In this document: piece by piece, positions 1 through 11,329 of the stretch
How the letters are laid out: the number at the start of each line of letters is the position of its first letter
Position numbering within the stretch: the stretch's first letter is position 1
Assembly (NCBI GenBank): GCA_963995525.1
Contig: OZ023214.1
Location: forward strand, 47,709,883 to 47,773,882
DNA from: Escarpia spicata
Taxonomy: Eukaryota; Annelida; Polychaeta; Sabellida; Siboglinidae
Length of the DNA stretch: 64,000 nucleotides
Direction: 5' to 3'
Program-made: the position numbers and the translations under genes
The notes under the pieces: model-generated
What the model saw: only the letters and a program-made list of their open reading frames with translations
What the model was told of the DNA's origin: nothing
Database searches by the model: none

Positions 1-54
1 ATATATAATATATATATATATATATATTATATATTTATATATATATATATATAT
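1..54. repeat. (TA)n microsatellite
   Basis: Nearly pure TA dinucleotide run at the window edge. No coding content. Confidence 0.9.
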
Positions 55-372
55 TTGTTAATATCGATATGCGATAATTGTTGTAATTGTGTTGTTGTTG
101 TTGTTGTTGTCGATAAACAAATTGCTGAGAGTTCAGCAGCTCCTGAAATTCAACTACGTCTGGCTGAACAACCTCACATTTCCCTACTTGCACTGACATG
201 TATTGTGCATTTTTTAGTTTTCGTATACTTTTATTTTAGAGTGACACATTTATATTGACAAATAAGTAGAACTACAATGTTAACGTTGGCTACATATTGC
301 ACTTGCAATGTTACTTAGATGTCATCAATTTTAACACAACTCCTGTCTATGGTTCTACATTTGTGTTGTCTG

Positions 373-393
373 TATGTTGTCTGTCTGTCTTTA

Positions 394-468
<75 letters not shown>

Positions 469-531
469 AAGCATATATGTATGTATGCATGTATGTCTAT
501 ATGCCTGCCTGCCTGCCTGCCTGCCTGCATG

Positions 532-625
<94 letters not shown>

Positions 626-835
626 TGCATGTTTGTATGTATGTATGTCTGTATGTCTGTCTGTCTGTCTGTCTTTGTTGTTATTGTTGCTGTTGTTGTT
701 TTTGTGCTGTTTTTGTTGTTATTGTTGTTGTTATGGTGGTGGCGGTGTTGCTGTTGTTGTTTTTGTTGTTGTTGTTGTTGATGTTGTTGATGATGATGAT
801 GATGTTGTTGTTGTTGTTGTTGTTGTTGACCAAAC
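373..835. repeat. Compound microsatellite: (CTGT)n, (CTGC)n, (TTG)n
   Basis: Three consecutive simple-repeat blocks: CTGT tetramers to about 470, CTGC tetramers from about 500 to 625, then TTG/TGA trimers to about 832. Long open frames on both strands here (Cys/Leu/Pro or Arg/Gln/Thr runs) are artefacts of repeats without stop codons. Confidence 0.9.
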
Positions 836-1033
836 TGTGGACGGCTCTGCAGCTCTTGACAATCAACTAAATCTGGGTATACAAACTCACGTTTTCCTAC
901 ATGCATTCTTATCTAATACGTATCACGTATCTATGGCAAGGTAAGGTTTTAAATAATGAATTGATGATTATTTATATGTTGCATCATATGGCTTTACAGA
1001 TATGACATACTAAGGCAAATGTTATATTTTAGG

Positions 1034-1136
1034 AACTACATATATCACACGTATCGTGATCTCTCTCACGACCGTGTGCTTGATCTTGTTTGGTGCATAC
1101 AGACTATTTCGACTTCTACAGTCTATTTTCGCAAAA
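1034..1136 (+). CDS. Candidate transmembrane exon upstream of the NACHT exon
   Basis: A TTTTAG acceptor precedes 1034 and a GTAACG donor follows 1136. In the frame starting with two bases, the exon encodes a hydrophobic stretch of about 20 residues (core VISLTTVCLILFGAYRLF) with Arg/Lys at its ends, like a single membrane helix. It ends in phase 1. The segment beginning after the acceptor-like TGTCTTCAG at 2215 reads into the NACHT frame in exactly that phase, joining through an Ala codon. No upstream exon in the required phase was found, and the NACHT exon has its own ATG, so membership of the NLR gene is an inference. The other open frame (NYIYHTYRD...) is not in phase with the NACHT exon. 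Confidence 0.35.
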
Positions 1137-1575
1137 GGTAACGATACTATTTTTTGTATCCGATAATGCATACATTTCTCATTTGTCATAATTATTTGGA
1201 TTGTTCTAGTTTAGATAATGTCATTCCGCGTAAATTTGTTTCGCTTTGTGTCTTCAAATTTCAATCATATTCCCATGTCTTAAATTTTAAGTGTGTGTGT
1301 CTTTGAGAGCGCGGATATAATTACATGTTAGTATGTGTGAGAACGCTTAATAGTCCATCGCATTACAAACGTCATTAGTGTACCTAAACACTGCATGTAT
1401 GTTAACATTGAATAGTTTTGGCTATTACCCGGCAATATGAATGACTAAATATGATTTAAAAAAATACGTGTTCTGATGTCAGTGGTCTCATAATATCATG
1501 AAAATTATAGCAATGCATGTACACGTGCAACACATGTATAAACTTTCACGTACGGAAGGGGTTCAAGGAAAGATG

Positions 1576-1609
<34 letters not shown>

Positions 1610-2206
1610 TTGGTTTGAGAAACGGTACTTTTGTTTTTCATTTATATGTTTAAAAAAACTTGTAAATGAAGTTGGTGTATATTAAAAACAAAAATCACAT
1701 ATAATGACAAATCTACAATGTATGTTGTAGATCTGTTACGCAAAATGTGATATTGAATTATTTTTCATGAAAGCGCGCTATATTCAAGCAGAACGCGCCA
1801 TCTGTCCGCGTAGCTGCACGTGCAGCAAGGCGGTGCTGATTGGCTGAAAATGATATTTAGATATAGATTGGCAGATTTTTATTTAAAAACACGTTTTTGA
1901 GTGACTGCCAAATTGCCATAGTTAGTTCATGTTTTCAATGTGTATTATTTATACATGTAACATTATATTGAACACTTATTTCAAATGTGTATTCTTTTAT
2001 TGAGAAGTATTTTGTGTTTTGTATTGTGTTTACTTAAATAAGTAATAATATTAACCCTAGCACGTCTTCAGGTCAATGTTCTAGTTGTAGCATTCAGTGT
2101 TTAATTACTTATCATTTCTATAAGGGAAAACCCATATTTTCATTACTGATTTCGACAATTTTATTAGATCGTTTCTTTATTAGACACATGTTGTCAATTT
2201 GTTTTA
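1137..2206. other. AT-rich non-coding stretch (possible intron or 5' flank)
   Basis: No open frame with recognisable content. Contains a (TA)n run at about 1578-1609. It would be intron 1 if the exon ending at 1136 belongs to the NLR gene, otherwise promoter-proximal flank. Confidence 0.5.
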
Positions 2207-3919
2207 ATGTCTTCAGCATCACTGAAGGAAAAACTGCGAAAGAAGTACAGAGACTCACTGAAGCATGATACACTTGATGACAGATTCGTCGAACTTCATC
2301 TCCAGACGTTCCTGCAGGAGAGCCTCCCAGAAACAATCACCTACCGCGATGTGGAAGATATGGAGAGGCGTAGGCGATCTAGCCCAGTTGTACCACTTTC
2401 ACAATTGCTCAACAAGTTGGAGAATGATGACGTTGCTCCCAAGAAAGTACTAATAAGAGGTAGACCTGGAGTGGGTAAAACCACTTTGGTGGAATACATT
2501 GCAAAGGAATGGGCGATAAATAATCTCTGGCCACATTTTGACTTTGTCTTTGTGATAAAGTTACGTGATCTGAAAGACGTAGAGTGGGACCTCGGAGCGC
2601 TTCTGTTTGGTGAACTGCAGTTAGACAGCAACGAACAGAATGCAGCACTAGATGACATATGGAAGAATTCTAAACGTGCGTTGCTGATTGTTGATTCTCT
2701 TGATGAATATTCACGTTTTCTTTACTCCAAAGGCAGATTCCCTAAGAACAGCAAAGTCGACTTGTCTAAGATGATATCGAGTATTATCAGTTGTAGCCTG
2801 CTAGCTGAGGCAACGGTCGTCGTAACGTCACGACCTACAGCTCAAATCCCATCAAAGGTGTTTGATCGTGTCGTTGATATTTACGGTTTTACTAAGGATG
2901 GCATCAAGCAGTATGTTGATAAATTCTGCACAGGCAACAAGCTCCTCGGAAAATTCATCTGGAAGAACATTAGCACAAATCCAAACATAGCAACTTTCTG
3001 CCATACACCGGTTCAATGTTGGTTTCTTTGTGACAGCCTGAAAGACATGTTTAACCATTCGACGTGTGGCCGTATGCCACATATATACACGACGACGCAG
3101 CTGTATGTTAAGGCAACACTTCGACTTGGCCAGATGCTTCGTCCAACTGAAAAAGCTGACGCAACAAACCCAAGCCTAGGAACAGTACTCAGAAGACTGA
3201 AGGAGCCATTCCTGAAACACGTTGCATTAGCCAGAGATTGCATGACATATCCGTTGAGGATCATATTCAGCGATGAAGACCTTGACCAGCATGGTTTCAC
3301 AGTTGAAGACAAGCAGACCGGTTTTCTCTCAGGATCAAAGAAAACAGATCCAGATGACAGTGACAAAACCGTAAACAGTTGGTCATTCACCCACTTGTCT
3401 CTGCAGGAATTCTTCTCCGCGATCGGGATGCTTCTAGGAACACACATTGACATACAAATGCTTCTACAGAACGAACACCTGGTCAAACAAAACGACGTAG
3501 TGATCACATTCCTGGCGGGTTTGCTTGGAGACCCCAGTAATGCCTACTACTTGAAGCATCTAGGTATAACTGATGCGTCATTGGACGTCTGCAAAGATTT
3601 CATATTTGAGCTTAAGAGCAAGTTGGAGAATGACCCTTTGAAAATGCTCACTGTTGTGTATGAAACCCAGTGCAAAGACTTGCTGGAATACGTGCCCGTA
3701 GAAATCAAATCGTCAACGATGTATCCCATGGAGATGCTCTCGCTTTCATGGGTCTTGGTGCAGAACACGTGCGGGGTCAACAGAATTGAGTGGGTATCAT
3801 CAAAAATAGATAAGCGAGCAAAAAATGAACAACTGAAAACACGTCCCAAAAATGCTTTTTTGAACGATTGCTTGTACCATTACGGGTCGTCCGATCCAAA
3901 CAATCTTGATATCTTTTGA
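2207..3919 (+). CDS. NLR-like receptor: NACHT NTPase exon
   Basis: Open frame of 570 codons encoding the nucleotide-binding core of a NOD-like receptor, a cytosolic pattern-recognition and inflammasome-type ATPase family. Visible motifs in order are Walker A GRPGVGKTTL (about residues 85-94), Walker B ALLIVDSLDEY (158-168), the sensor-like TSRP (207-210) and the winged-helix signature SFTHLSLQEFFSA (393-405). The first 60 residues are charged and helical; no CARD, Pyrin or Death fold is recognised. The C-terminal part leads into LRR-like sequence. From about residue 532 the frame runs into a MITE that supplies the stop codon. A GTATCA donor at 3794 (phase 0) would splice it off. The ATG at 2207 is in a weak context, and an acceptor-like TGTCTTCAG lies directly after it, so a spliced entry is equally possible. 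Downstream LRR exons on the same strand make this one large gene. Confidence 0.88.
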   Translation: MSSASLKEKLRKKYRDSLKHDTLDDRFVELHLQTFLQESLPETITYRDVEDMERRRRSSPVVPLSQLLNKLENDDVAPKKVLIRGRPGVGKTTLVEYIAKEWAINNLWPHFDFVFVIKLRDLKDVEWDLGALLFGELQLDSNEQNAALDDIWKNSKRALLIVDSLDEYSRFLYSKGRFPKNSKVDLSKMISSIISCSLLAEATVVVTSRPTAQIPSKVFDRVVDIYGFTKDGIKQYVDKFCTGNKLLGKFIWKNISTNPNIATFCHTPVQCWFLCDSLKDMFNHSTCGRMPHIYTTTQLYVKATLRLGQMLRPTEKADATNPSLGTVLRRLKEPFLKHVALARDCMTYPLRIIFSDEDLDQHGFTVEDKQTGFLSGSKKTDPDDSDKTVNSWSFTHLSLQEFFSAIGMLLGTHIDIQMLLQNEHLVKQNDVVITFLAGLLGDPSNAYYLKHLGITDASLDVCKDFIFELKSKLENDPLKMLTVVYETQCKDLLEYVPVEIKSSTMYPMEMLSLSWVLVQNTCGVNRIEWVSSKIDKRAKNEQLKTRPKNAFLNDCLYHYGSSDPNNLDIF

Positions 3920-4617
3920 AAGATTACGATTTATGTTATTCAAATATATAAATGGTTTCCTGATAGTAATTCCTAAAATAAACTATAAACGGACATACAA
4001 CGGTGCCGGTTCGGTGTCTTAGACACTGCGAACGATTTCATTTCGTCGAGACAGTATCTGATTTCATGGTATAAGCTCCACCCACTTTCAAACGGCTGCT
4101 AAAATGGCATACGCGAAGTAGGCGTGACGTCACAATCACGTATATCAACCAACCAACGCAACGAATTTCGACCCGTTGGTTGGAGTACGTTATTGTATCG
4201 TCACGTATAATATATCGGCTTTGCTGCGATCAAACCACATCAGTTTCATTACAGTTTAAAAGTGGGTGGGGCTTATAACATAAAATCAAACAATTGTGAA
4301 GTGCGCATGTGTGAAGCTATGCAAATGAGAAAAACAGCGCCGCAATCGGAAGTTTATTGTACTGAGTACCCGCCGACAATATCGTTCGGAACCGTACAGA
4401 ACACCGAAAACGGCACGATTATAGGTCCGTTTATAGGTGTTCCATGATCAGTTACCGGTAAATCTAAATGACGCTAGAATAACAAAAAGTGCATCCTTTC
4501 AAATGATACTAAAATCATCGGAACAGGACGAACCATGCGTTTGCTAGTGACCGTAAAATGTCATGTTTTGGACGTGTTCCGAGTTGTTAATTTTTCGCTC
4601 GCTTATCTATTTTTTTT
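3801..4617. mobile_element. MITE copy 1, TIR CAAAAATAGATAAGCGAG
   Basis: An 0.8-kb non-coding element with inverted ends: CAAAAATAGATAAGCGAGC at the left and GCTCGCTTATCTATTTTT at the right. It is homologous over its length, in inverted orientation, to 8240-9089. Internal landmarks shared by both are GTGGAGCTTATA-like, GACGTCAC and TTGGTTGG blocks. No transposase is encoded. It begins within about 7 bp of the last plausible splice donor of the NACHT exon. Confidence 0.85.
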
Positions 4618-4809
4618 ATCGTACGATATTCTCTTTGATTTTCTGTATCTAATATAAGGCATGCGTTTACTTTAAGGTTACCTTTTCAAAACATTCTTAG
4701 AAGAGAATACTCGTTGCGGTTATGTGTGACGTTACATTATATCAGAGGTAAAACAGTACTAACTTAAATGTATAGATTTCTGTTGACAATGTCATTTTTA
4801 ACATTCTCT

Positions 4810-5152
4810 ACATTTTAACAACATTTAACAAGATTGCCATTCGGAAAATTAACTCTACATGGCAGGTGGACAAAGAAGCCTTTGGCTTATCGAGAGTCCA
4901 AACTTGTTTATCTATGTGTATCCTGCCCTTCTGAGGTATATGACTACTTTGTTTTAAAATATATTCACACTGCTAGCACTCACACAAACAACACATGTAG
5001 TTGTTCCATTCATTTATTTTCCTCTACGAGAATTGTCCTCTAGAAAATATTTCTATCAATATTTTCATACCCATTCAATATTTTTGTAATGTATCTGATC
5101 TCCTCTTAATCCATTTTTGTCTCTAGTGTTGTCAAACCACATTTAGCAACTC
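4810..5152 (-). mobile_element. CR1/L2-like LINE, 3' end fragment
   Basis: Sequence starting TTTAACAAGATTGCCAT and containing GGCAGGTGGACAA and CCTTCTGAGGTAT matches the 3' end of the LINE at 39461-42060 in the same orientation, with internal deletions. It lies in the intron between the NACHT exon and the first LRR exon. It is a 5'-truncated insertion with no functional ORF. Confidence 0.8.
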
Positions 5153-5227
5153 ACAATTATACGTATCATTGCACGAAGCTGCATCAAGCCTACTACACTG
5201 CTAACAAGGCTTATGTCTGCTCGTCAG

Positions 5228-5311
5228 CTTGAGTGAATGTGAATTGGACTCCAATCTTGTGAAGCTTCTGTGTGATGCGCTGAAACAAAACTCAACGGTG
5301 CAGAAGCTTAT
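5228..5311 (+). CDS. NLR gene, first LRR exon (28 codons)
   Basis: Acceptor TCGTCAG and donor GTAAGT bracket 84 bp in the phase-2/phase-2 pattern used by all following LRR exons. It reads LSECELDSNLVKLLCDALKQ then NSTVQKLM, a ribonuclease-inhibitor-type LRR (L..C.L......L..AL). How the NACHT exon reaches it is unresolved: the nearest NACHT donor is phase 0, so an unseen linker exon or another donor is needed. Confidence 0.75.
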
Positions 5312-6606
5312 GTAAGTATTACACGTCATATTAGTAGGAAGCGTGGGGAAAGTTGGGTTAATATTTTAGATTTCACACAACTGTATCTTGGGATGCAATA
5401 ACAGTGCTCGAAATCAACCAAAGTTCTGTGGCTAAAACTGTGAAATAGATCAATACTTCGTGGGTACTATGTCATAAAATGTACCAGAACTCATAATGTG
5501 TTAGTTTTGTAATGTTTCGTGATAGTCCATCAGATGGCGACACTAGTCTGCAGTCAGTACGAACATTTATTGCTTACATTATTCTGTATATGCACGTTAT
5601 CGTATTATACCTTACTGTAATATATCGCGTTACTCTAACTGTGTTACTGTGGTATACACACCACAGATGCGACAGGTGCGTTTCTATGACCTGGCCGCCT
5701 GAGCAATGTACCATGCAATTCTTAATAAAGCATTGACGATAAGCTCCTGTCGGGATGTCCATGCTGCGAGTAAATGCATTCGTGTAATTCCTTGACGTGC
5801 TCACTGAGCTCTTTTGCTACCCGCCGGCTTTGATCACTCTAAGGTATTAACATGTAGAAGAAAGTTATACCAGTTACTATAGCTGATGTGTGTTGGAAGT
5901 GGAATTTATATCCTCGACAGACCTAATGTCCTATGTTCCCTCACACACTTGCCAGCGGACAAACGCGTTTATACAAAACATCGTATCACTGTTTTTTCGC
6001 TAACAGTATAAACCTTAATTTATTATGGTTATGTGAAACTTGCACAACTACATTTTAGCAAGGATGTCAGCTAGTTTTCAAATGTTTTATAATGGGAGCA
6101 ATATATTTATTCTTACTAATTACACACGTGTTTACTCTAAAACGTTTGCGAGAGGTAAATAAAATGACATTGTTTTTAATAGTTAAATCATCATTTTTCT
6201 TTCTAAAACATGAATAGTCGAATTTCAATGAACAAGACTCTATTCGTGTTTTCATAGTAACAAAACTGTGCACATTTCTCTGCAGTGCTTCTTAGTGCTG
6301 ATAAACGCACCTTATGTGCATAGCATGTATTGTATTATCACCAGTGGTCCAGTAGAATAATTTGAGGTAATCGTTTTCGAGTACAAAACTAATGTGACCT
6401 TGTATTGTGCAAAATATGCCACACGCTGTCGTCCTCGACTTTATCATAATCATAGCAACACCTCATGTTCAGTGCTCTTTAACTTCAGAATTTCGTAATA
6501 GCAGCACAACGTCAATTGTGGGAGAGTGTTCAGTTTATGTCGTCTACTACCAAAACACCGTTAAATGCTGCAGATAACCGGCCTCTTGTATACGAATTAA
6601 GTATAA

Positions 6607-6870
6607 ATACAACGCATTATTCTTCTTTACTTCTTCACTTTCCCGTAACCCGTAAGGATCGTGGGGGCACCACTGACGACTTTTAACTAGCTCTCTCCAC
6701 GTTTCCCTGTTCTCCACAGCCCTCTGGGAGTCGGCGAATTCCAGTCCTGTCCACTCTTTGATGTTGTCTCCCCACCACTTTTTCTGTCTACCTTTTCTTC
6801 TCCCCCTCACGCACCTTGCAAGATGTTCTTTGCACGGCCTGATGATCGTAAGTCGTGGCTCTACCATTTC
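6607..6870 (-). mobile_element. Non-LTR retrotransposon 3' ORF fragment
   Basis: Minus-strand reading contains GRRKGRQKKWWGDNIKEWTG and DSQRAVENRETWREL, the recurrent C-terminal tail of a class of LINE reverse-transcriptase ORFs. No RT core is present. Truncated insertion in an NLR intron. Confidence 0.7.
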
Positions 6871-7033
6871 AGTTTGCGCTTCTTGACCGTTGTAAGGAAG
6901 TCTTTATATGGTCCGATGGCTTGATTGGTCTTGTTGCGAACCTCTTCGTTAGTAACATGGTTTTTGTATAATGTATTAACTGGTCACTAAATCATGATAT
7001 TGTTTTAAACGAGGAATGTAATTACCTTGACAG

Positions 7034-7123
7034 TTTGAACTTCAACGCCGTGTTTTCCGATGAAGACGCTGGACGATCATTGGGGTCCGCTCTGGCCGTG
7101 ATGCCAAATCTTCTTATACTAAG
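7034..7123 (+). CDS. NLR LRR exon A1 (30 codons)
   Basis: Acceptor TTGACAG, donor AAG|GTACAC. 90 bp, phase 2 on both sides. Reads LNFNAVFSDEDAGRSLGSAL followed by AVMPNLLILR, the A-type LRR of this gene, with the shared F-x-D-E-D-A-G-R-x-L-G core. Confidence 0.85.
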
Positions 7124-7549
7124 GTACACTAGTTATTATGAAGTACATCGATAAAACAAACAAAATGCCCATCCGCCGTATGGCGCTACAGCCGATACAA
7201 TGCTGGTCCAATCAATTTATGGCCAGCACAAATCGAATATGCCGTGTTCGCTAAATTATAAATCGGTACAAGTTATTTCATTGAAGGCGGACATTCAACT
7301 TGTTAGAAAAGTTGTTAAATGAAATATTTCGGAATTTAGACAAATATCGTTTCGCTGCACACGAAAAGCCTGACATTATGGCGCGACGCGTTGGGCATAC
7401 TTTGCTACCAACGTCCTACATCTATACTACTAATAACGCATCCAATGTGATATCCAGCAAAATATCGAAATGAAGCTGAACCTGGAAAATATCCGAAACC
7501 GTTCCGGTGTACACACAAACGCAGGAGACTGTTTCCCGCTGTATTCGTA

Positions 7550-7800
7550 CGGACGTTTGCTATGACGTAAAGTTTAGCTGTGTTCGCCGCGCGTGGGTTT
7601 GTTGATTGTTTCAACTTACGTTTTACGTTGCGAACAATTAATTTACCCTATAAAAGTTGAGAACCATTTACATATGGAGAATTTTAAAAAGGCGTTAGGT
7701 TTCTTTCGAGGGGTCGTTGATTAATCCCTGAAGTTTGACTCCCGGTGTCCGAACCGTCATAGCCAAATAAACTAGCTCGATTGTAACTAGAAGGTTGTTC
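7550..7800. repeat. Intronic repeat, copy 1
   Basis: Shares ordered blocks (GCCGCGCG, TTACGTT, ATAAAAG, AGGGGTC.TTGATTA, TCCTGAAG, AGCTCGATT) with 11330-11625. Either a dispersed repeat or a relic of intron duplication within the LRR cluster. Confidence 0.65.
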
Positions 7801-7943
7801 CGCTGTTTTACGCGTAAAGTTGTACAACAGTTGATATAACTGGTTTCGTAACAGGTGGATTGGTGTTTTGGGATAAATGATTTCGACATAGTTATATTGA
7901 AATCGTTGATGATATGGTTAACGAATAATTTGATGCTGTGCAG

Positions 7944-8030
7944 TATGTGGGAATGTGATCTCTCCGTCAAGTCATGGTCTCACATCGCCAACGGCATCTC
8001 ACTGGGCGGTGCTCCGATGGAGGTACTCGG
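7944..8030 (+). CDS. NLR LRR exon B1 (29 codons)
   Basis: Acceptor TGTGCAG, donor GG|GTAAGG. 87 bp, phase 2/2. Reads MWECDLSVKSWSHIANGISL then GGAPMEVLG, the B-type LRR (C.LS.KSW.HI..GIS.G.P..E.L). Confidence 0.85.
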
Positions 8031-8239
8031 GTAAGGACATCTTCCTCTTTCACCTCGCAGCATTTCCAAAACAACTCTCACTATCTGTGATTGAAGTAGT
8101 GCTGATATTTTCCTAAGCTGTAGCTGTTCACTGTATGTCGTGTTTCTAGGAAGTTAATGCTGAAATAAACGCAACGTAAAAGATCTCGAATATAACAAAT
8201 AGTTAGAACGGAACAATTCAATGTGATACAACATATTAC

Positions 8240-9089
8240 CAAAAATAGATAAGCGAGCGAAAAATGAACAACTCAGAACACGTCCAAAACATGAAAATCT
8301 ACGGTCGCTAGCACCCTCACGGCTCGTCCTGTCCCGACGATCTTGGTATCATTTGAAAGGATGCACTTTTGTTATTCTAGCGTCATCAAGATTTCCCGGT
8401 AACCGTTTAAAGAAAACCGATAAACGGACCTACAATCACGCCGTTTTTGGTGTTCTGTACGGTTCCGAACGATGTTGGCGGCAGGTACTCAGTACACGAA
8501 CCTTCCGATTGCGGCGCTGTTTTCCTTATTTGCATAGGTTCAGACATGCGCACTTCACCATTTCTTGATTTCATGTTATAAGCTCCACCCACTTTTAAAC
8601 CGCGGCGAAATTGATGTGCTTTGATCGCAGCGAAACCGATATATCTCTACGTCGGCGTGACGTCATAATAACGTACGCCACCCAAAGGGTCTAAATTCGT
8701 TGCGTTGGTTGGTTGATATACGTGATTGTGACGTCACCCCTACTTCGCGTATGTCATTTTAGCAGCCGTTTGAAAGAGGGTGGAGCTTATACCATGAAAT
8801 CAGATAGTGGTGCTTCAATCGGTAGATTGGTGAACTGTGTCGACGAAACAACATCGTTCGCAGTGTCTAAGACACCGGGACGGGCCCGGTTGTAGGTCCG
8901 TTTTTAGTTAATTTTAAGAATGATTATCAGGAAACCATTTATATGTTTGAATAGCAGAAAGCTTAAACTTTCAAACGACATCAATATTGTTGGGATCCGA
9001 CGAACCGTAATGGTACTAGCAGTCGTTCAAAAGGCATTTTTGGAACGTGTTTGACAATTGTTCATTTTTCGCTCGCTTATCTATTTTTG
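8240..9089. mobile_element. MITE copy 2 (inverted relative to copy 1)
   Basis: Begins CAAAAATAGATAAGCGAGCG and ends with its exact complement CGCTCGCTTATCTATTTTTG. About 850 bp, non-coding. Its reverse complement aligns with 3801-4617. Inserted in the intron between LRR exons B1 and A2. Confidence 0.88.
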
Positions 9090-9587
9090 ATGTTATTCAT
9101 TTTGGCGGTGTACGCTTTGCAGCACTCTGTCATATTAATCACTACCAAAACAATAATTCAAATTAATTACTATTTAATTCATAACGATGTAAAACAACAT
9201 GATTAATAATAATAATTACCATTATGAAGATTTATTTTAGCTTTAGCCTATATATGCTTGATATGCCTGAGTCACTGTAATCGTCGCTCGTTTATTGCAA
9301 ACGTTATTTGTTACATTTCTGGATCTTATTTAATAATAATAATAATTCCGACGCCCTATTTCTAAACTGCAATATTTAGCTCAAACTAATCTGATGTATT
9401 TATTGAATGGCATAGATTCGAGCAAGAGTCTCTCCTGTAACGTGTGTTTGTATCTGTAATTGCTGCAGCTTGTCGGCCTCTTGGATGCATGTTGAAAATA
9501 GTATAATATACTATTTAATCAGCGCGTAGTGAATGACTGGGTCGTCTATTTGTGATATTTTAAGTGATGAATGTATTTAATGGACAG

Positions 9588-9677
9588 GTTGAGCTTCAAT
9601 GCGATATTTGCCGATGAAGACGCAGGAAGAGCCTTGGGATGCGTTCTGGCAAGAATGACAAATCTACGTATACTAAG
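9588..9677 (+). CDS. NLR LRR exon A2 (30 codons)
   Basis: Acceptor TGGACAG, donor AAG|GTATTA. 90 bp, phase 2/2. Reads LSFNAIFADEDAGRALGCVL then ARMTNLRILR. Clear A-type LRR. Confidence 0.87.
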
Positions 9678-9756
9678 GTATTATTATAGTTGCATACTGA
9701 CCGTTGATCTTTTAAATAAAAATTTTCAGTGTAAATATACATGCGCCGTACACTAT

Positions 9757-9932
9757 GTGTGTGTGTGTGTGTGTGTGTGCGTGTGCGTGTGCGTGTGCGT
9801 GTGCGTGTGCGTGTGCGTGTGCGTGTGCGTGTCCGTGTGCGTGTGCGTGTGCGTGTGCGTGTGTGTGTGTTGTGTGTTGTGTGTGGGGGGTGGGGGGTGG
9901 GGGGTGGGGGGTGGGTGGGTGGGTGGGTGGGT
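9757..9932. repeat. (GTGTGC)n/(GGGGTGG)n low-complexity block
   Basis: TG/GTGTGC microsatellite followed by a G-rich GGGGGGTGG run. Apparent ORFs in it are repeat artefacts. Confidence 0.9.
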
Positions 9933-10147
9933 GTACAAAGGTGACATGTATTGTAGCAAGTTCGGCCAAGTAACTAAGTATTGTTCGTGTTGCATACACT
10001 TTCTAACAAACAGTAAAACACACATTAGTTTAATCCAGAAAGCTATTTAAAGTATTAGCTTGCACCCACCCGTGGATCAACAAACCAAGGGCTGCAATTA
10101 TCATCATTGCCATACTTTGAACTAAGACTCGTTTCTATCACCATTTA

Positions 10148-10511
10148 GAAGGGCACTGTATATATTGCGCTATTCCAAGACAGAACATGTTTGTCGGCCG
10201 ACGCTTGGCGTCTGCGGCTATTAATAGAACAGTCTCGTGCAGATGATAAGTTTGCCGTCGTTAGTTCTCGGGAACACAAGACAAGCGTGCGCTGCATCTA
10301 GTGATTGTGTGGTTGATAAGGATTTATTTATTTAGTGTTGTTAGTTTGCAACAGTATATGTCATAAATAAATCCTTATCAACAACACAATCACTAGATTC
10401 AGCGCACGCTAACTAACGACGGCAAACATATCGCCTGCACCAGACTGTTCTATAAATAGCCGAACACGCCAAGCGTCAGCCGACAAAATACTTCTGCCGT
10501 CACAGGGCCCT
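10148..10511. mobile_element. Palindromic TTAA-type MITE, copy 1
   Basis: Almost the whole element is one large inverted repeat centred near 10340. The left arm CGCTTGGCGTC..GTTCTCGGGAACAC is complemented in the right arm. Right border is CCC|TTTAA; left border reads TTTA, a decayed TTAA. Homologous to 27193-27589, whose borders are perfect TTAA, as in piggyBac-type insertions. Lies in the intron between A2 and B2. Confidence 0.8.
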
Positions 10512-10907
10512 TTAATGTTTATGTCGCCAATTACGACATTGCGTACAGCAGATGATATTTTCCTGATAACTCAAACACAACACCGCAGTAGCCACTTGAG
10601 GAATGGTTAACCATTCAACTTGCCCACTGAAAACTTTTTTTAAATAACTAAATAACTACATATCAGATAATACACTAATCCAAGGAGCGAGTTAACATAG
10701 AAAACAGGCGAGTGGACCTCGGAACATGGGAGAAGATACATTTACAGTGTATCCAAGTTAGCGTGTTATTATAAAGATTGAAAGTATAAATGTTGTTTGA
10801 TGAACTTCCACGTAATGGAGTACAACAATATTGAGAGGGGAGGTTTCGTCAAACAAGAGGTTTGTGTTGTTGATGAGATGTTTAATACACAATTCGTTAC
10901 GTTACAG

Positions 10908-10994
10908 TATCCAGCTGTGTCATCTGTCCCTCAAGTCGTTGCCTCATATTGTTGATGGCATCTCACGGGGCTGCCCTCGGTTAGAGAAACTCTA
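10908..10994 (+). CDS. NLR LRR exon B2 (29 codons)
   Basis: Acceptor CGTTACAG, donor TA|GTAAGG. 87 bp, phase 2/2. Reads IQLCHLSLKSLPHIVDGISR then GCPRLEKL. B-type LRR. Confidence 0.85.
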
Positions 10995-11329
10995 GTAAGG
11001 ATACTTTTGTTTAATCAACACATAGCATCTGTTAAACAAGTATTACTAACGAGTAGAAATGCCCGTCATCAGATGGAGTGTGTTGGTAGAAACCAGTCGT
11101 GAAAGTAATAGTTACCAAATGCTACAAAAACATACCGCATCGTTACGTAAACACCACAACGCGTTCGCAGATACTCGTTATTTGTACAAAATGACGAAGG
11201 TCGGAGAGAATGTGAAGGCCCTAGTCGTGATCTTGTAGAATTGTCAAATACTATTTGTATTGCTATGGTATTGGCTTGATAGTAGACATAGGCATTAGTG
11301 TGTCTGTGTCTAATTCATGTTGCCAAGTT

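Noticed and set aside
8353..8895. Short frames on both strands (e.g. MKGCTFVILASSRFPGN)
   Set aside because: They lie inside MITE copy 2, and equivalent frames in copy 1 are broken.
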